From contig JBARRO010000274.1 in assembly GCA_049644265.1 (NCBI GenBank), forward strand, positions 1-5,547: 5,547 nt of DNA, read 5' to 3'. The DNA comes from JBARRO01 sp049644265 (GTDB taxonomy: Bacteria; Bacteroidota; Ignavibacteria; UBA10030). Below are positions 1 through 5,547 of this stretch, one piece after another; the stretch's first letter is position 1; every line of letters starts with the position of its first letter. Below the pieces are notes generated by a model. That model worked only from the letters and a program-made list of their open reading frames with translations, ran no database searches and was not told the DNA's origin. A program made the translations under genes and the position numbers.

Positions 1-21
1 GGTTCATACTAAAGCCTATTC

Positions 22-101
22 AAAAAAGGCAGTAGTGCCGCTCCAATTTGTACTTCTCAATGTTACCAGATACAATCTTACTTATTGGGAGCGGCACTAT
101 T
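22..101 (-). terminator. Putative operon-end stem-loop terminator
   Basis: An inverted repeat pairs AGTGCCGCTCC at 34-44 with GGAGCGGCACT at 88-98, a perfect 11-bp match. The stem extends inward by AAT/ATT (45-47 with 84-86) if one G is bulged. The loop is about 36 nt. In the minus-strand transcript the 3' arm is followed by six bases (ACTGCC) and then six T residues (27-22). A shorter alternative hairpin, GGCA-CTAC-TGCC (39-28), sits directly against the T-run. The stop codon of the asparaginase gene (99-97) lies inside the distal stem. Position after the last gene of a co-directional run, GC-rich stem and T-tract all fit a rho-independent terminator, but the long loop and the offset of the T-run from the big stem make it atypical. 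Confidence 0.45.
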
Positions 102-1176
102 TCTTCTCCTTCTTGTAGAGGAATGCGCAGTCGACAAGCCGGCTTTCCTTCTCTCCAGTGTTCAGCGCATATTTTGAGCCGCTCCAAATTGCCGCGCCAC
201 CGTATTCTCCCTTCCTGTTGATGGCATAGAAATTCACATTGAAATTCGGACGTCCGTTGTCGTCTTGAAGCCGCCGTTCCTTTGTTTGATGCGCGATTCT
301 CTCGCATGCCAACAGACAAGCGTCTTCGGGAGATTTTCCCTGACGCATGTATTCGACGATCATAACGCTGCTGCAGGAGAGCAGGTTGGCTTCGCCTCTT
401 CCGGTAGAACCGGCCGCACCCACCTCATTATCCACATAGAGCCCTGCGCCGAGAATCGGCGAGTCGCCAACTCTCCCGGGAATTTTGAATGCCAGTCCAC
501 TTGTGGTGGTGACGCCGGAAATATTTCCGTTCAGATCGAGCGCATCGCAATTGATCGTTCCGTGGTTCCGAAGTGCGTCGCGAACAGCTTCTCCGATGTC
601 TTTTGCGTTGATATCATGCGAAGGGAGCCAGTCGTCTTCCGTACTCAGATTCTCCTTCCATTTGAGCCATACTTCGCGAGCGTCGTCGGTCAGAAGGTTT
701 TCCTCTTTGAACCCGTGAGCAACTGCAAACCGGAGAGCCCCTTCTCCCACCATCAATACGTGATCGCTCCGTTCCATGACGGTTTTTGCGACCTTCGATG
801 GATTCTTGATATTTCTTAAAGCCGCGACTGCTCCTCCCCTTCCACTTGGACCGTGCATGACGGAGGAATCCAGCTCGACGACGCCTTCTTCGTTTGGGAG
901 ACCGCCGTATCCAACACTCATGTCCTTCGGATCGTCCTCGACGATGTTAACGCCTGCGACGACCGCATCGAGTGCATCGGAGCCTTGCTGAATCATCTCC
1001 ATGGCTTTTGCCGTGGCCTTCAGCCCATTCGCACTTGAAATGACGACCGGACGTGCTCCTGCAGGGAGAGATCTGACTCCGTGCTCTGCCGCCGCAAGTC
1101 TCTCGCTGAGCATCGCCCCGACACCGGCGATGGTCGCCGATTTGAGAAAATCTCGTCGTTTGATCGAGAGGTCCAT
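97..1176 (-). CDS. N4-(β-N-acetylglucosaminyl)-L-asparaginase / isoaspartyl-peptidase family Ntn-hydrolase, Tat-exported
   Basis: This 359-residue protein belongs to the asparaginase-2 (glycosylasparaginase) family of N-terminal nucleophile hydrolases. These cleave themselves into α and β chains and then hydrolyse the amide of glyco-asparagine, asparagine or isoaspartyl peptides. A twin-arginine signal is visible: KRRDFLK at residues 6-12, a hydrophobic stretch to about 24 and an Ala-rich cleavage region near 28-30, so it is probably exported folded. SVGYGGLPNEEG (87-98) matches the family's SVG-GG-P block. The predicted nucleophile is Thr207 in HGTIN (205-209); GVTTTSG (221-227), GRVGDSP (234-240) and GAAGSTGRGE (253-262) form the β-chain active site. 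The residue before Thr207 is Gly, as in isoaspartyl peptidases, rather than the Asp of classic glycosylasparaginases, so substrate is uncertain. The start is fixed by AAGGAG six bases upstream. It is the last gene of the run, 16 nt after the acetamidase gene. Confidence 0.93.
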   Translation of the reverse strand: MDLSIKRRDFLKSATIAGVGAMLSERLAAAEHGVRSLPAGARPVVISSANGLKATAKAMEMIQQGSDALDAVVAGVNIVEDDPKDMSVGYGGLPNEEGVVELDSSVMHGPSGRGGAVAALRNIKNPSKVAKTVMERSDHVLMVGEGALRFAVAHGFKEENLLTDDAREVWLKWKENLSTEDDWLPSHDINAKDIGEAVRDALRNHGTINCDALDLNGNISGVTTTSGLAFKIPGRVGDSPILGAGLYVDNEVGAAGSTGRGEANLLSCSSVMIVEYMRQGKSPEDACLLACERIAHQTKERRLQDDNGRPNFNVNFYAINRKGEYGGAAIWSGSKYALNTGEKESRLVDCAFLYKKEKK

Positions 1177-1182
1177 ATCATT

Positions 1183-1188
1183 CTCCTT
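1183..1188 (-). promoter_or_regulatory. Ribosome-binding site of the asparaginase gene
   Basis: AAGGAG on the minus strand lies six bases before the ATG at 1176-1174. It is the best Shine-Dalgarno match in the window. It places the start directly ahead of the twin-arginine signal, so the export signal belongs to the protein. Confidence 0.8.
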
Positions 1189-1192
1189 GCTG

Positions 1193-2224
1193 TTAGTGAA
1201 TTTTCAGCTTCTGATGCATTCCTCCGAAGACTTCCGTCGACGGGAGATATTGTTTGGGAATTTTAACCACGACCGTGTAATTGGGGTCAACGACCTGCAC
1301 TACATCTGTCTCTCCAACCTGTGAGCAAAGTTGATACGCATCCAGTTCGCCATACCCGAAATCCATCATGAGCCACCGGACCATTTCCTTGTAGGCTATG
1401 CGAAAAGCGTCCTCGAGCGGCCTGTATGAGCCGGTTGTCATGAGGTAGGTATCGGTTTCGAATCGTGGCCAGGCAATGGACCGGCCTTTCACGACATCGA
1501 CTTTGATCTTTACGAACAAGGCGGACTCCACCGCGGTTCCGATGATTTCTCCTTCTCCCTGAACAAGATGGCCGTCTCCGAATTCCAACATCGCCCCGTC
1601 CACATTAACCGGAAGATAAACAGTGGTTCCCTTCTTGACATCGTACGCGTCCATATTTCCCCCATATGCTTCCGGCGTCACAGTCCAACGGACTTCACCC
1701 CGTTGAGGGGCTGTGGCAATGCATCCCAGAAACGGGCTCATGGGGATTTCGAGCACGCGATCCCCCAGTTTTGTGCTCACCGTCCAGTGTTCCTTGTTTA
1801 CCGTGTACCACCACATTTTTTCGGGAAGATCGGGATTGAGAAGAGCAGTATACTCCGTCGACGTCAGGGCTCCGAAACCGGGGTAATTGCTGCTCACGCC
1901 ATACTCCCGGCCGGGCTGAAGGTCAACAATGTGAACCGCGAGCACATCACCGACATGCGCCCCCTCGATCGCAAATGGTCCCGTCTGAGGATTGTCGTGT
2001 CCGATCGGCGCGACTTTTGAAGGAAGGTCGGATGGACTCTTCACGGCACCGTCAAAACAATCCTCCGTCCAGGTTTCCAACGTGCTACCGGGTTTCAGGG
2101 TCATCACCGGAGGATGTCCGCCGAAGGTGTACTTGAGATCCTGGTGCTGCGGCGAGTACTTCACCGTTTGAGACTGTGCCAGCGCAAACAATACCACGAT
2201 TGGGATATATCGACGTACGCTCAT
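1193..2224 (-). CDS. Secreted acetamidase/formamidase family protein
   Basis: This 343-residue protein is a member of the FmdA/AmdA family, which hydrolyses short amides such as formamide and acetamide to the acid and ammonia. Family landmarks run in order: TWTEDCFDG (51-59), the NPQTGPFAIEGAHVGD block (78-93), PFLGCI (164-169), YGGNMD (187-192) and GDGHLVQGEGEIIGTA (216-231), the most characteristic segment. The N-terminus has a short Sec-type signal peptide: basic SVRRY, a hydrophobic core IPIVVLFALA, and probable cleavage at ALA|QS after residue 16. RR here lacks the F-L-K context of a Tat signal. Well-studied family members are cytoplasmic, so a periplasmic location changes the likely role toward substrate scavenging or detoxification outside the cytoplasm. 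The ATG overlaps the stop of the preceding gene (ATGA), implying translational coupling; GGAG at 2237-2234 is a suitable ribosome-binding site. The exact substrate cannot be read from sequence. Confidence 0.9.
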   Translation of the reverse strand: MSVRRYIPIVVLFALAQSQTVKYSPQHQDLKYTFGGHPPVMTLKPGSTLETWTEDCFDGAVKSPSDLPSKVAPIGHDNPQTGPFAIEGAHVGDVLAVHIVDLQPGREYGVSSNYPGFGALTSTEYTALLNPDLPEKMWWYTVNKEHWTVSTKLGDRVLEIPMSPFLGCIATAPQRGEVRWTVTPEAYGGNMDAYDVKKGTTVYLPVNVDGAMLEFGDGHLVQGEGEIIGTAVESALFVKIKVDVVKGRSIAWPRFETDTYLMTTGSYRPLEDAFRIAYKEMVRWLMMDFGYGELDAYQLCSQVGETDVVQVVDPNYTVVVKIPKQYLPSTEVFGGMHQKLKIH

Positions 2225-2703
2225 AGTTTCTCACTCCGGGTTTTGTATTTCCTCAGCAGGAACTTCTTTAGCTCATCGAAAGACGGAAAGAACTGCGTTG
2301 CGCATCCTAACACCCAGCCGGGGATATCCTCCAGTTTCATTGTGGTGATCAAGTACACCGGCTTTCGAAAATACTTTGCAATGGTAATTTCCCCTTTGGT
2401 TCCCGCACCCTTTTGCGCACTTTCATCCCAATAACAAATCACATAGTCCGAATTTCGTGCAATTTCCGCCGAGTCAAGATCAACCACGCCACGGAGAATT
2501 TTCGAGAACCGCAGGACATCTCTGAACTTGAGTTTCCTGATATTCTGTCCGGGGAGTTTTCGCCGGAGGTATTTGTTGCTTTCAACGTTGGGGTTGAACG
2601 CGGAGTGGTTTAGTTCGCACTTCAGCCAGAGCTCAATCATGTTTCGCCAATCCACTCCTTCGTCTTTCGCATACTCCATCCCACCGGATAAATATGCTCG
2701 CAT
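2221..2703 (-). CDS. Nucleoside 2-deoxyribosyltransferase-like protein
   Basis: A 160-residue protein from the chosen start MRAYLSGGM. It resembles the nucleoside 2-deoxyribosyltransferase fold, whose founding enzymes swap bases on deoxynucleosides through a catalytic glutamate. Visible landmarks are the N-terminal β-strand and glycine loop YLSGGM (4-9), DLDSAEIARNSDYVICYWD (75-93) corresponding to the D...I..-AD-vv strand, and GAGTKGEITIAKYFRKPVYLI (99-119), matching GT--E-A-----KPV with Glu105 as the probable catalytic residue. About 65 residues rich in Arg/Lys separate the first loop from the second block. No signal peptide or membrane segment is seen, so it is cytoplasmic. An upstream in-frame ATG at 2760 would add 19 residues inside the end of glcF and breaks the family's usual start; ATG 2703 is preferred. 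AGGAG at 2709-2705 overlaps the glcF stop but is only one base from the ATG. Many such proteins are not proven transferases, so the reaction is uncertain. Confidence 0.8.
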   Translation of the reverse strand: MRAYLSGGMEYAKDEGVDWRNMIELWLKCELNHSAFNPNVESNKYLRRKLPGQNIRKLKFRDVLRFSKILRGVVDLDSAEIARNSDYVICYWDESAQKGAGTKGEITIAKYFRKPVYLITTMKLEDIPGWVLGCATQFFPSFDELKKFLLRKYKTRSEKL

Positions 2704-2704
2704 A

Positions 2705-2709
2705 CTCCT
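2705..2709 (-). promoter_or_regulatory. AGGAG motif embedded in the glcF stop, start-deciding
   Basis: AGGAG on the minus strand shares its first two bases with the TAG stop of glcF (2710-2708) and lies one base before the ATG at 2703. This spacing is shorter than usual, so initiation may rely on ribosomes that have just finished glcF. The alternative GTG start at 2718 has no visible Shine-Dalgarno motif. Confidence 0.45.
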
Positions 2710-4018
2710 ACGCTTCACAGGCGCGGCGCAGAAACGTTGCAGTATGAAGCAACTCGACATTCATTCCCCGTTTGTGGAGTCCGTGCTGAATTTGCACCAG
2801 ACATCCCGGGTTGCCGGTCACAATGACATCGGGTTGAATGCGCGCAATGTTGTCGACTTTTCGTTCGAGGAGTTGCATGGAATCGTCGTAGCGCACAATG
2901 TTGTAGATTCCGGCGCTGCCGCAACACCAGGTCGACTCGGGCAATTCAACGTATGTAATTCCAGGAATGGACTGCAGGAGTGCACGCGGTTGAGCACTGA
3001 TCTTCTGTGTGTGCACCAAATGGCATGCATCGTGGTATGTTACCCGCTTCCCTCGGAACGGATGCGACGGTCGCGCAGGTTGGAGGCCGGTCTCGGCAAG
3101 AAACTCTGTGATGTCTTTTACTCTTGCCGAAATACTTCTTGCATCATCGCGGATCTTCTCTTCGTTCTCCAGCACGTGGCCATACTCCTTCATGAATGCT
3201 CCGCAGCCGGCGGAGTTCATAATGATGTAGTCCAGATTCTCTTTTGCAAACGCGGCGATATTTTGCCGTGCCATGCGTCTCGCGGTTTCAAGGTCTCCAT
3301 TGTGTGCCTGAAGCGAGCCGCAGCAGCCTTGTCCCCTGGGGATCACGACTTCGCATCCGTGCTGCAACAAAAGTGCGACTGTATCGTGGTTTACGTCAGC
3401 GAATGCGACATCCATGAGACAGCCTGTCAAAAATCCGACACGATACCGCGGTTTCCCTTCCGGATGGAGAACTTCTGCGAGAACATCGCTCGAAAATGTT
3501 GAGGAGATTGCGGGACTCAATGGCTGAATAGCATCGAGTCTGCGAGAGAACACGCGCAGGACTCCGCTCTTGACGAAAAACCGTTTGAGCCCCGACCGTT
3601 CAAACAGGCGCATGAGTCTGGCAAGCCTCTTGAGCCGTGCGTGCTTGCTGAAGACCCAATCGAGCAGGAGCTTCTTGCTCCATCGCGAGAGAGCTGTCTC
3701 ATATCCACCCTGATAGATCTGAGCGCGGGCGGCTTCAACAAGCGAACCATATTTCACTCCGGCTGGGCAAGCTGTTTCGCACGCCTGGCAATCCAGACAA
3801 AAGTTCATTTCGTCGACGAATCCCTTTGAAATCGGGAGGTCGCCGTCAACGACCGCCTTGATAAGCCGGATTCTTCCGCGGGGAGAGGATTTTTCCAGTC
3901 CGGTGAGAGCATACGTTGGACACGTTGGCAGGCACAGACCGCAATGCATACAATTGGTGATGACATCATAGCTGGGAATGTCGACACCCTGAAACGCAGA
4001 CATGGTCGGCGAGGCCAT
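2708..4018 (-). CDS. glcF: Glycolate oxidase iron-sulfur subunit GlcF-like protein
   Basis: A 436-residue iron-sulfur protein that passes electrons from a flavoprotein 2-hydroxyacid dehydrogenase (GlcD/GlcE in glycolate oxidase) toward the respiratory chain. Two ferredoxin-type 4Fe-4S motifs are seen: C23-C26-C29-C33 followed by P, and C74-C77-C80-C84 followed by P. The SPRGRI segment (45-50) between them is typical of GlcF. Two CCG domains follow: first TGC(200), GCCG (231-234) and NSAGCG (268-273); second HDACH (329-333), CCGSAG (365-370) and NPGC (403-406). E. coli GlcF is 407 residues, so the length is normal. LutA is less likely because it lacks the ferredoxin part. The ATG directly abuts the rhomboid TAA; no strong Shine-Dalgarno is present, and Met6 (4003) is an alternative. 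No GlcD or GlcE is encoded in the window, so the partner must lie elsewhere; another 2-hydroxyacid (lactate, 2-hydroxyglutarate) is possible. Confidence 0.9.
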   Translation of the reverse strand: MASPTMSAFQGVDIPSYDVITNCMHCGLCLPTCPTYALTGLEKSSPRGRIRLIKAVVDGDLPISKGFVDEMNFCLDCQACETACPAGVKYGSLVEAARAQIYQGGYETALSRWSKKLLLDWVFSKHARLKRLARLMRLFERSGLKRFFVKSGVLRVFSRRLDAIQPLSPAISSTFSSDVLAEVLHPEGKPRYRVGFLTGCLMDVAFADVNHDTVALLLQHGCEVVIPRGQGCCGSLQAHNGDLETARRMARQNIAAFAKENLDYIIMNSAGCGAFMKEYGHVLENEEKIRDDARSISARVKDITEFLAETGLQPARPSHPFRGKRVTYHDACHLVHTQKISAQPRALLQSIPGITYVELPESTWCCGSAGIYNIVRYDDSMQLLERKVDNIARIQPDVIVTGNPGCLVQIQHGLHKRGMNVELLHTATFLRRACEA

Positions 4019-4690
4019 TTAGGGGAACTTTCGGAATGGAAGGACCAAGACAAGTCCTGCAGCAAAGCCTCCCACGTGGGCCCACCACGCAACTCCGCCC
4101 ATGCCGGCAGTTGCGTATCCGAGGGACACGAGTCCGTTGAAGAATTGGAGCACAAACCACAATCCCAGGACAACAATGGCAGGAAGCTCAGCCACCTGGA
4201 TGAACACAAAAATTGGGATGAGGGTAACAACTTTCGCTCGCGGGAACATCACCAAATAGGCGGCGAGAATCCCCGAAATTGCGCCGCTGGCGCCGACGGT
4301 GGGCATGGTCGAATGGGGATCGATAAAAACATGGAGGGCAGAAGCGCTTAAGCCGCACAGGAGATAGAAGAAGATATATCGCTTGTGTCCCAGCTTGTCT
4401 TCGACGTTGTCGCCGAAGATCCACAAATAGAGCATGTTCCCGGCGAGGTGCAGCCATCCACCATGAAGAAACATCGACGTAAAGAGCGAGGCAAAGGGCG
4501 TGAGCTGAACCCACGGATTACCGAAGGCCGTTGAAACGTTTTGTGGGATGACTGCGTAGCGGTCGACAAAAATCCCCAGCGAACTTCCCAGAGAAACCTC
4601 GTAAAGAAAGACTGCGACGTTTACGACGATGATCGCAATGTTGACGAACGGCACCGTGCGCGTGGGGTTTCTGTCTTTCAGAGGAATCAC
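4019..4690 (-). CDS. Rhomboid family intramembrane serine protease
   Basis: A 223-residue polytopic membrane protease of the inner membrane that cleaves transmembrane helices within the bilayer. The catalytic pair is Ser135 in GASGAISG (133-140) and His205 in WWAHVGGFAAG (202-212). HLAGN (81-85) gives the His and the oxyanion-stabilising Asn85. Six membrane segments fit roughly 14-33, 77-94, 104-124, 133-150, 154-186 (long, probably partly re-entrant or broken by Pro170) and 200-219. NVED after TM2 and the N-terminal MIPLKD-NPT are typical of the short bacterial subfamily. The start codon is GTG (4690-4688), supported by AGGGAG four bases upstream and by the canonical N-terminus. It is 67 nt after the hydrolase gene and its TAA abuts the glcF ATG. 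Substrates cannot be predicted; association with neighbouring metabolic genes is probably not functional specificity. Confidence 0.93.
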   Translation of the reverse strand: MIPLKDRNPTRTVPFVNIAIIVVNVAVFLYEVSLGSSLGIFVDRYAVIPQNVSTAFGNPWVQLTPFASLFTSMFLHGGWLHLAGNMLYLWIFGDNVEDKLGHKRYIFFYLLCGLSASALHVFIDPHSTMPTVGASGAISGILAAYLVMFPRAKVVTLIPIFVFIQVAELPAIVVLGLWFVLQFFNGLVSLGYATAGMGGVAWWAHVGGFAAGLVLVLPFRKFP

Positions 4691-4694
4691 AGGA

Positions 4695-4700
4695 CTCCCT
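4695..4700 (-). promoter_or_regulatory. Ribosome-binding site for the GTG-started rhomboid gene
   Basis: AGGGAG on the minus strand lies four bases before the GTG at 4690. It supports the GTG as the true start, in agreement with the usual MIPLKD-type N-terminus of this rhomboid subfamily. Confidence 0.7.
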
Positions 4701-4701
4701 G

Positions 4702-4733
4702 CCGGGTAAGAATTCGATCAGTAAAATTCCCGG
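4702..4733 (-). other. Possible intercistronic stem-loop before rhomboid
   Basis: In the 67-nt gap, CCGGG at 4702-4706 pairs with CCCGG at 4729-4733, and GAATT at 4710-4714 can alternatively pair with AATTC at 4725-4729. The structure ends just ahead of the AGGGAG ribosome-binding site. There is no T-run after it on the minus strand, so it does not look like a terminator. It may affect translation or mRNA processing, or be chance. Confidence 0.2.
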
Positions 4734-4757
4734 AAGCTGCTCTTTTGATGTGCAGGT

Positions 4758-5547
4758 TCACTTCAGGAGGTTCTTCTTGAAGAACGCCAGCGCCCGCTTG
4801 TGTGCATCCTGGGTTGCCGGTTTATCGAACTGTGGGTTGCTGGGATTTGCGAATGCATGATCTGCATCGTAGGACTTCACGGTGAGTGATTTGCCGGCCT
4901 GCTTCATGTTCTTCTTGAATTCCGCGACCACGGCGGGAGAAATCCATTGATCTTTTGTTCCGAATATTCCGAGAACGGGTGCGTTGAGTTTTTTCAGTGT
5001 TGCCACATCCTTCTCGGGCATCCCATAATACATCACGCAAGCTACCGCCTGCGATCCTGCCATCAGCGATGTTTGAAGCGACCATCCGCCACCGAAACAC
5101 CACCCGATTGTCCCAATCTTTGCCTTTGCACCTACATACTTGATGGCGCCCGCGATGATGGAGCGTGCACGCTCCTCTTTCACTTCCCCCATATCCTTCC
5201 CGGCTTCTTCACGCGTCGTGGCGATCTTGCCCTCATACAGGTCGAGGGCAAGCACGTTCACGGCTCCGAGTTCTTTCTGCAGGTTCTCCGCTTCTCTTTG
5301 GATGTAGTCGTTGAGTCCCCACCATTCGTGGACCAGGAGGATGTAGTTGTCTGTCGGTTTGGCGGACTTCACCTCAAATGCCCTGCCGTCGGCAGAATCA
5401 GTCGTCTTGAAAGTGACCCACGCACCATGTTCCGGAGAATACCGGAATGGTAACGGCTCAAGATGCGCGTTGACGAACTTCGCATCTGCAAGCAAAGCGG
5501 CAAATTCCTGTGACGAGCTCATGCAGCAGGACTGCTTATCCTGTGCC
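4758..5547 (-). CDS. Dienelactone hydrolase family α/β-hydrolase (5' end probably beyond window)
   Basis: An α/β-hydrolase of the dienelactone hydrolase family, which uses a cysteine nucleophile on lactones or esters. Counting from the in-frame ATG at 5522 (254 residues), the catalytic set is Cys142 in GWCFGGG (140-146), Asp191 in GTKDQW (188-193), His222 in DADHAF (219-224), and Glu66 in HEWWG (65-69). Cys-Asp and Asp-His distances of 49 and 31 are close to those of Pseudomonas ClcD (48 and 31). The reading frame stays open upstream of ATG 5522 to the window edge, encoding AQDKQSCC, and that ATG has no Shine-Dalgarno; the true start is probably outside, with AQ as the end of a signal peptide. 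The alternative is a cytoplasmic protein starting at 5522. HEWWGLN variants are common in uncharacterised members, so chlorocatechol degradation should not be assumed. It heads the visible run. Confidence 0.88.
   Translation of the reverse strand, partial: AQDKQSCCMSSSQEFAALLADAKFVNAHLEPLPFRYSPEHGAWVTFKTTDSADGRAFEVKSAKPTDNYILLVHEWWGLNDYIQREAENLQKELGAVNVLALDLYEGKIATTREEAGKDMGEVKEERARSIIAGAIKYVGAKAKIGTIGWCFGGGWSLQTSLMAGSQAVACVMYYGMPEKDVATLKKLNAPVLGIFGTKDQWISPAVVAEFKKNMKQAGKSLTVKSYDADHAFANPSNPQFDKPATQDAHKRALAFFKKNLLK

Noticed and set aside
1..7. ATG on the minus strand at 7-5 as the possible start of another gene beyond the left edge
   Set aside because: Only two further codons are visible and there is no clear Shine-Dalgarno motif, so it cannot be supported.
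20..319. A 99-codon minus-strand frame overlapping the 3' end of the asparaginase gene and the terminator
   Set aside because: It is an alternative frame of the asparaginase coding region, with no family resemblance.
265..819. A 184-codon open frame on the plus strand opposite the asparaginase gene
   Set aside because: The minus-strand gene here has intact catalytic motifs throughout; the plus frame has no domain-like pattern.
2528..3502. A 324-codon open frame on the plus strand opposite glcF and the deoxyribosyltransferase-like gene
   Set aside because: It crosses the junction of two well-supported minus-strand genes, is rich in Cys, Ser and Arg as expected of an antisense frame, and shows no recognisable motif or ribosome-binding site.
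3900..4018. Assigning the FeS protein as LutA or GlpC
   Set aside because: LutA lacks the two N-terminal ferredoxin motifs seen here, and the SPRGRI spacing between clusters and overall layout fit GlcF better than GlpC.
1..5547. CRISPR arrays, tRNA genes, insertion sequences, phage or defence genes
   Set aside because: No direct repeat series, cloverleaf, transposase, integrase or defence-domain motif was seen; nearly the whole window is covered by six intact metabolic or housekeeping-type genes.

Overview
All six genes in this window lie on the minus strand and are packed tightly, so it reads as one operon transcribed from right to left. In transcription order they are: a dienelactone-hydrolase family α/β-hydrolase (its 5' end probably lies beyond the right edge), a rhomboid intramembrane serine protease, a GlcF-type iron-sulfur subunit, a nucleoside 2-deoxyribosyltransferase-like protein, a secreted acetamidase/formamidase family protein, and a Tat-exported N4-(β-N-acetylglucosaminyl)-L-asparaginase family Ntn-hydrolase. 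An imperfect stem-loop followed by a T-run closes the operon at the left edge. No tRNA, rRNA, CRISPR, insertion sequence or prophage-like gene is visible.

The junctions are the clearest evidence for co-transcription. There are 67 nt between hydrolase and rhomboid. The rhomboid TAA directly abuts the glcF ATG. There are 4 nt between glcF and the deoxyribosyltransferase-like gene. That gene overlaps the acetamidase gene in an ATGA stop/start. There are 16 nt before the asparaginase gene, which has a clean AAGGAG ribosome-binding site. Nothing longer than about 100 bases is without a gene.

The organism is a Gram-negative-type bacterium of intermediate GC content. The general look of the hydrolase, of the asparaginase subfamily and of the deoxyribosyltransferase-like protein suggests the Bacteroidota/Ignavibacteriota/Chlorobi neighbourhood. 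This is an impression from protein style, not a demonstrated placement.

Functionally the set is mixed. Two adjacent amide hydrolases carry export signals by different routes (Sec and Tat). The hydrolase at the head of the operon also seems to have a cut-off export signal. A plausible shared theme is scavenging of small amides, glyco-asparagine or isopeptides and lactone/ester compounds outside the cytoplasm, with GlcF linked to 2-hydroxyacid oxidation inside. This link is inference: no flavoprotein partner for GlcF is in the window and no single pathway joins all six genes. I see no strong candidate for a wholly new system. The observations most worth following are the likely mis-set start of the first hydrolase, the altered active-site motifs of the asparaginase, the orphan glcF, and the stem-loop that encloses the last stop codon.
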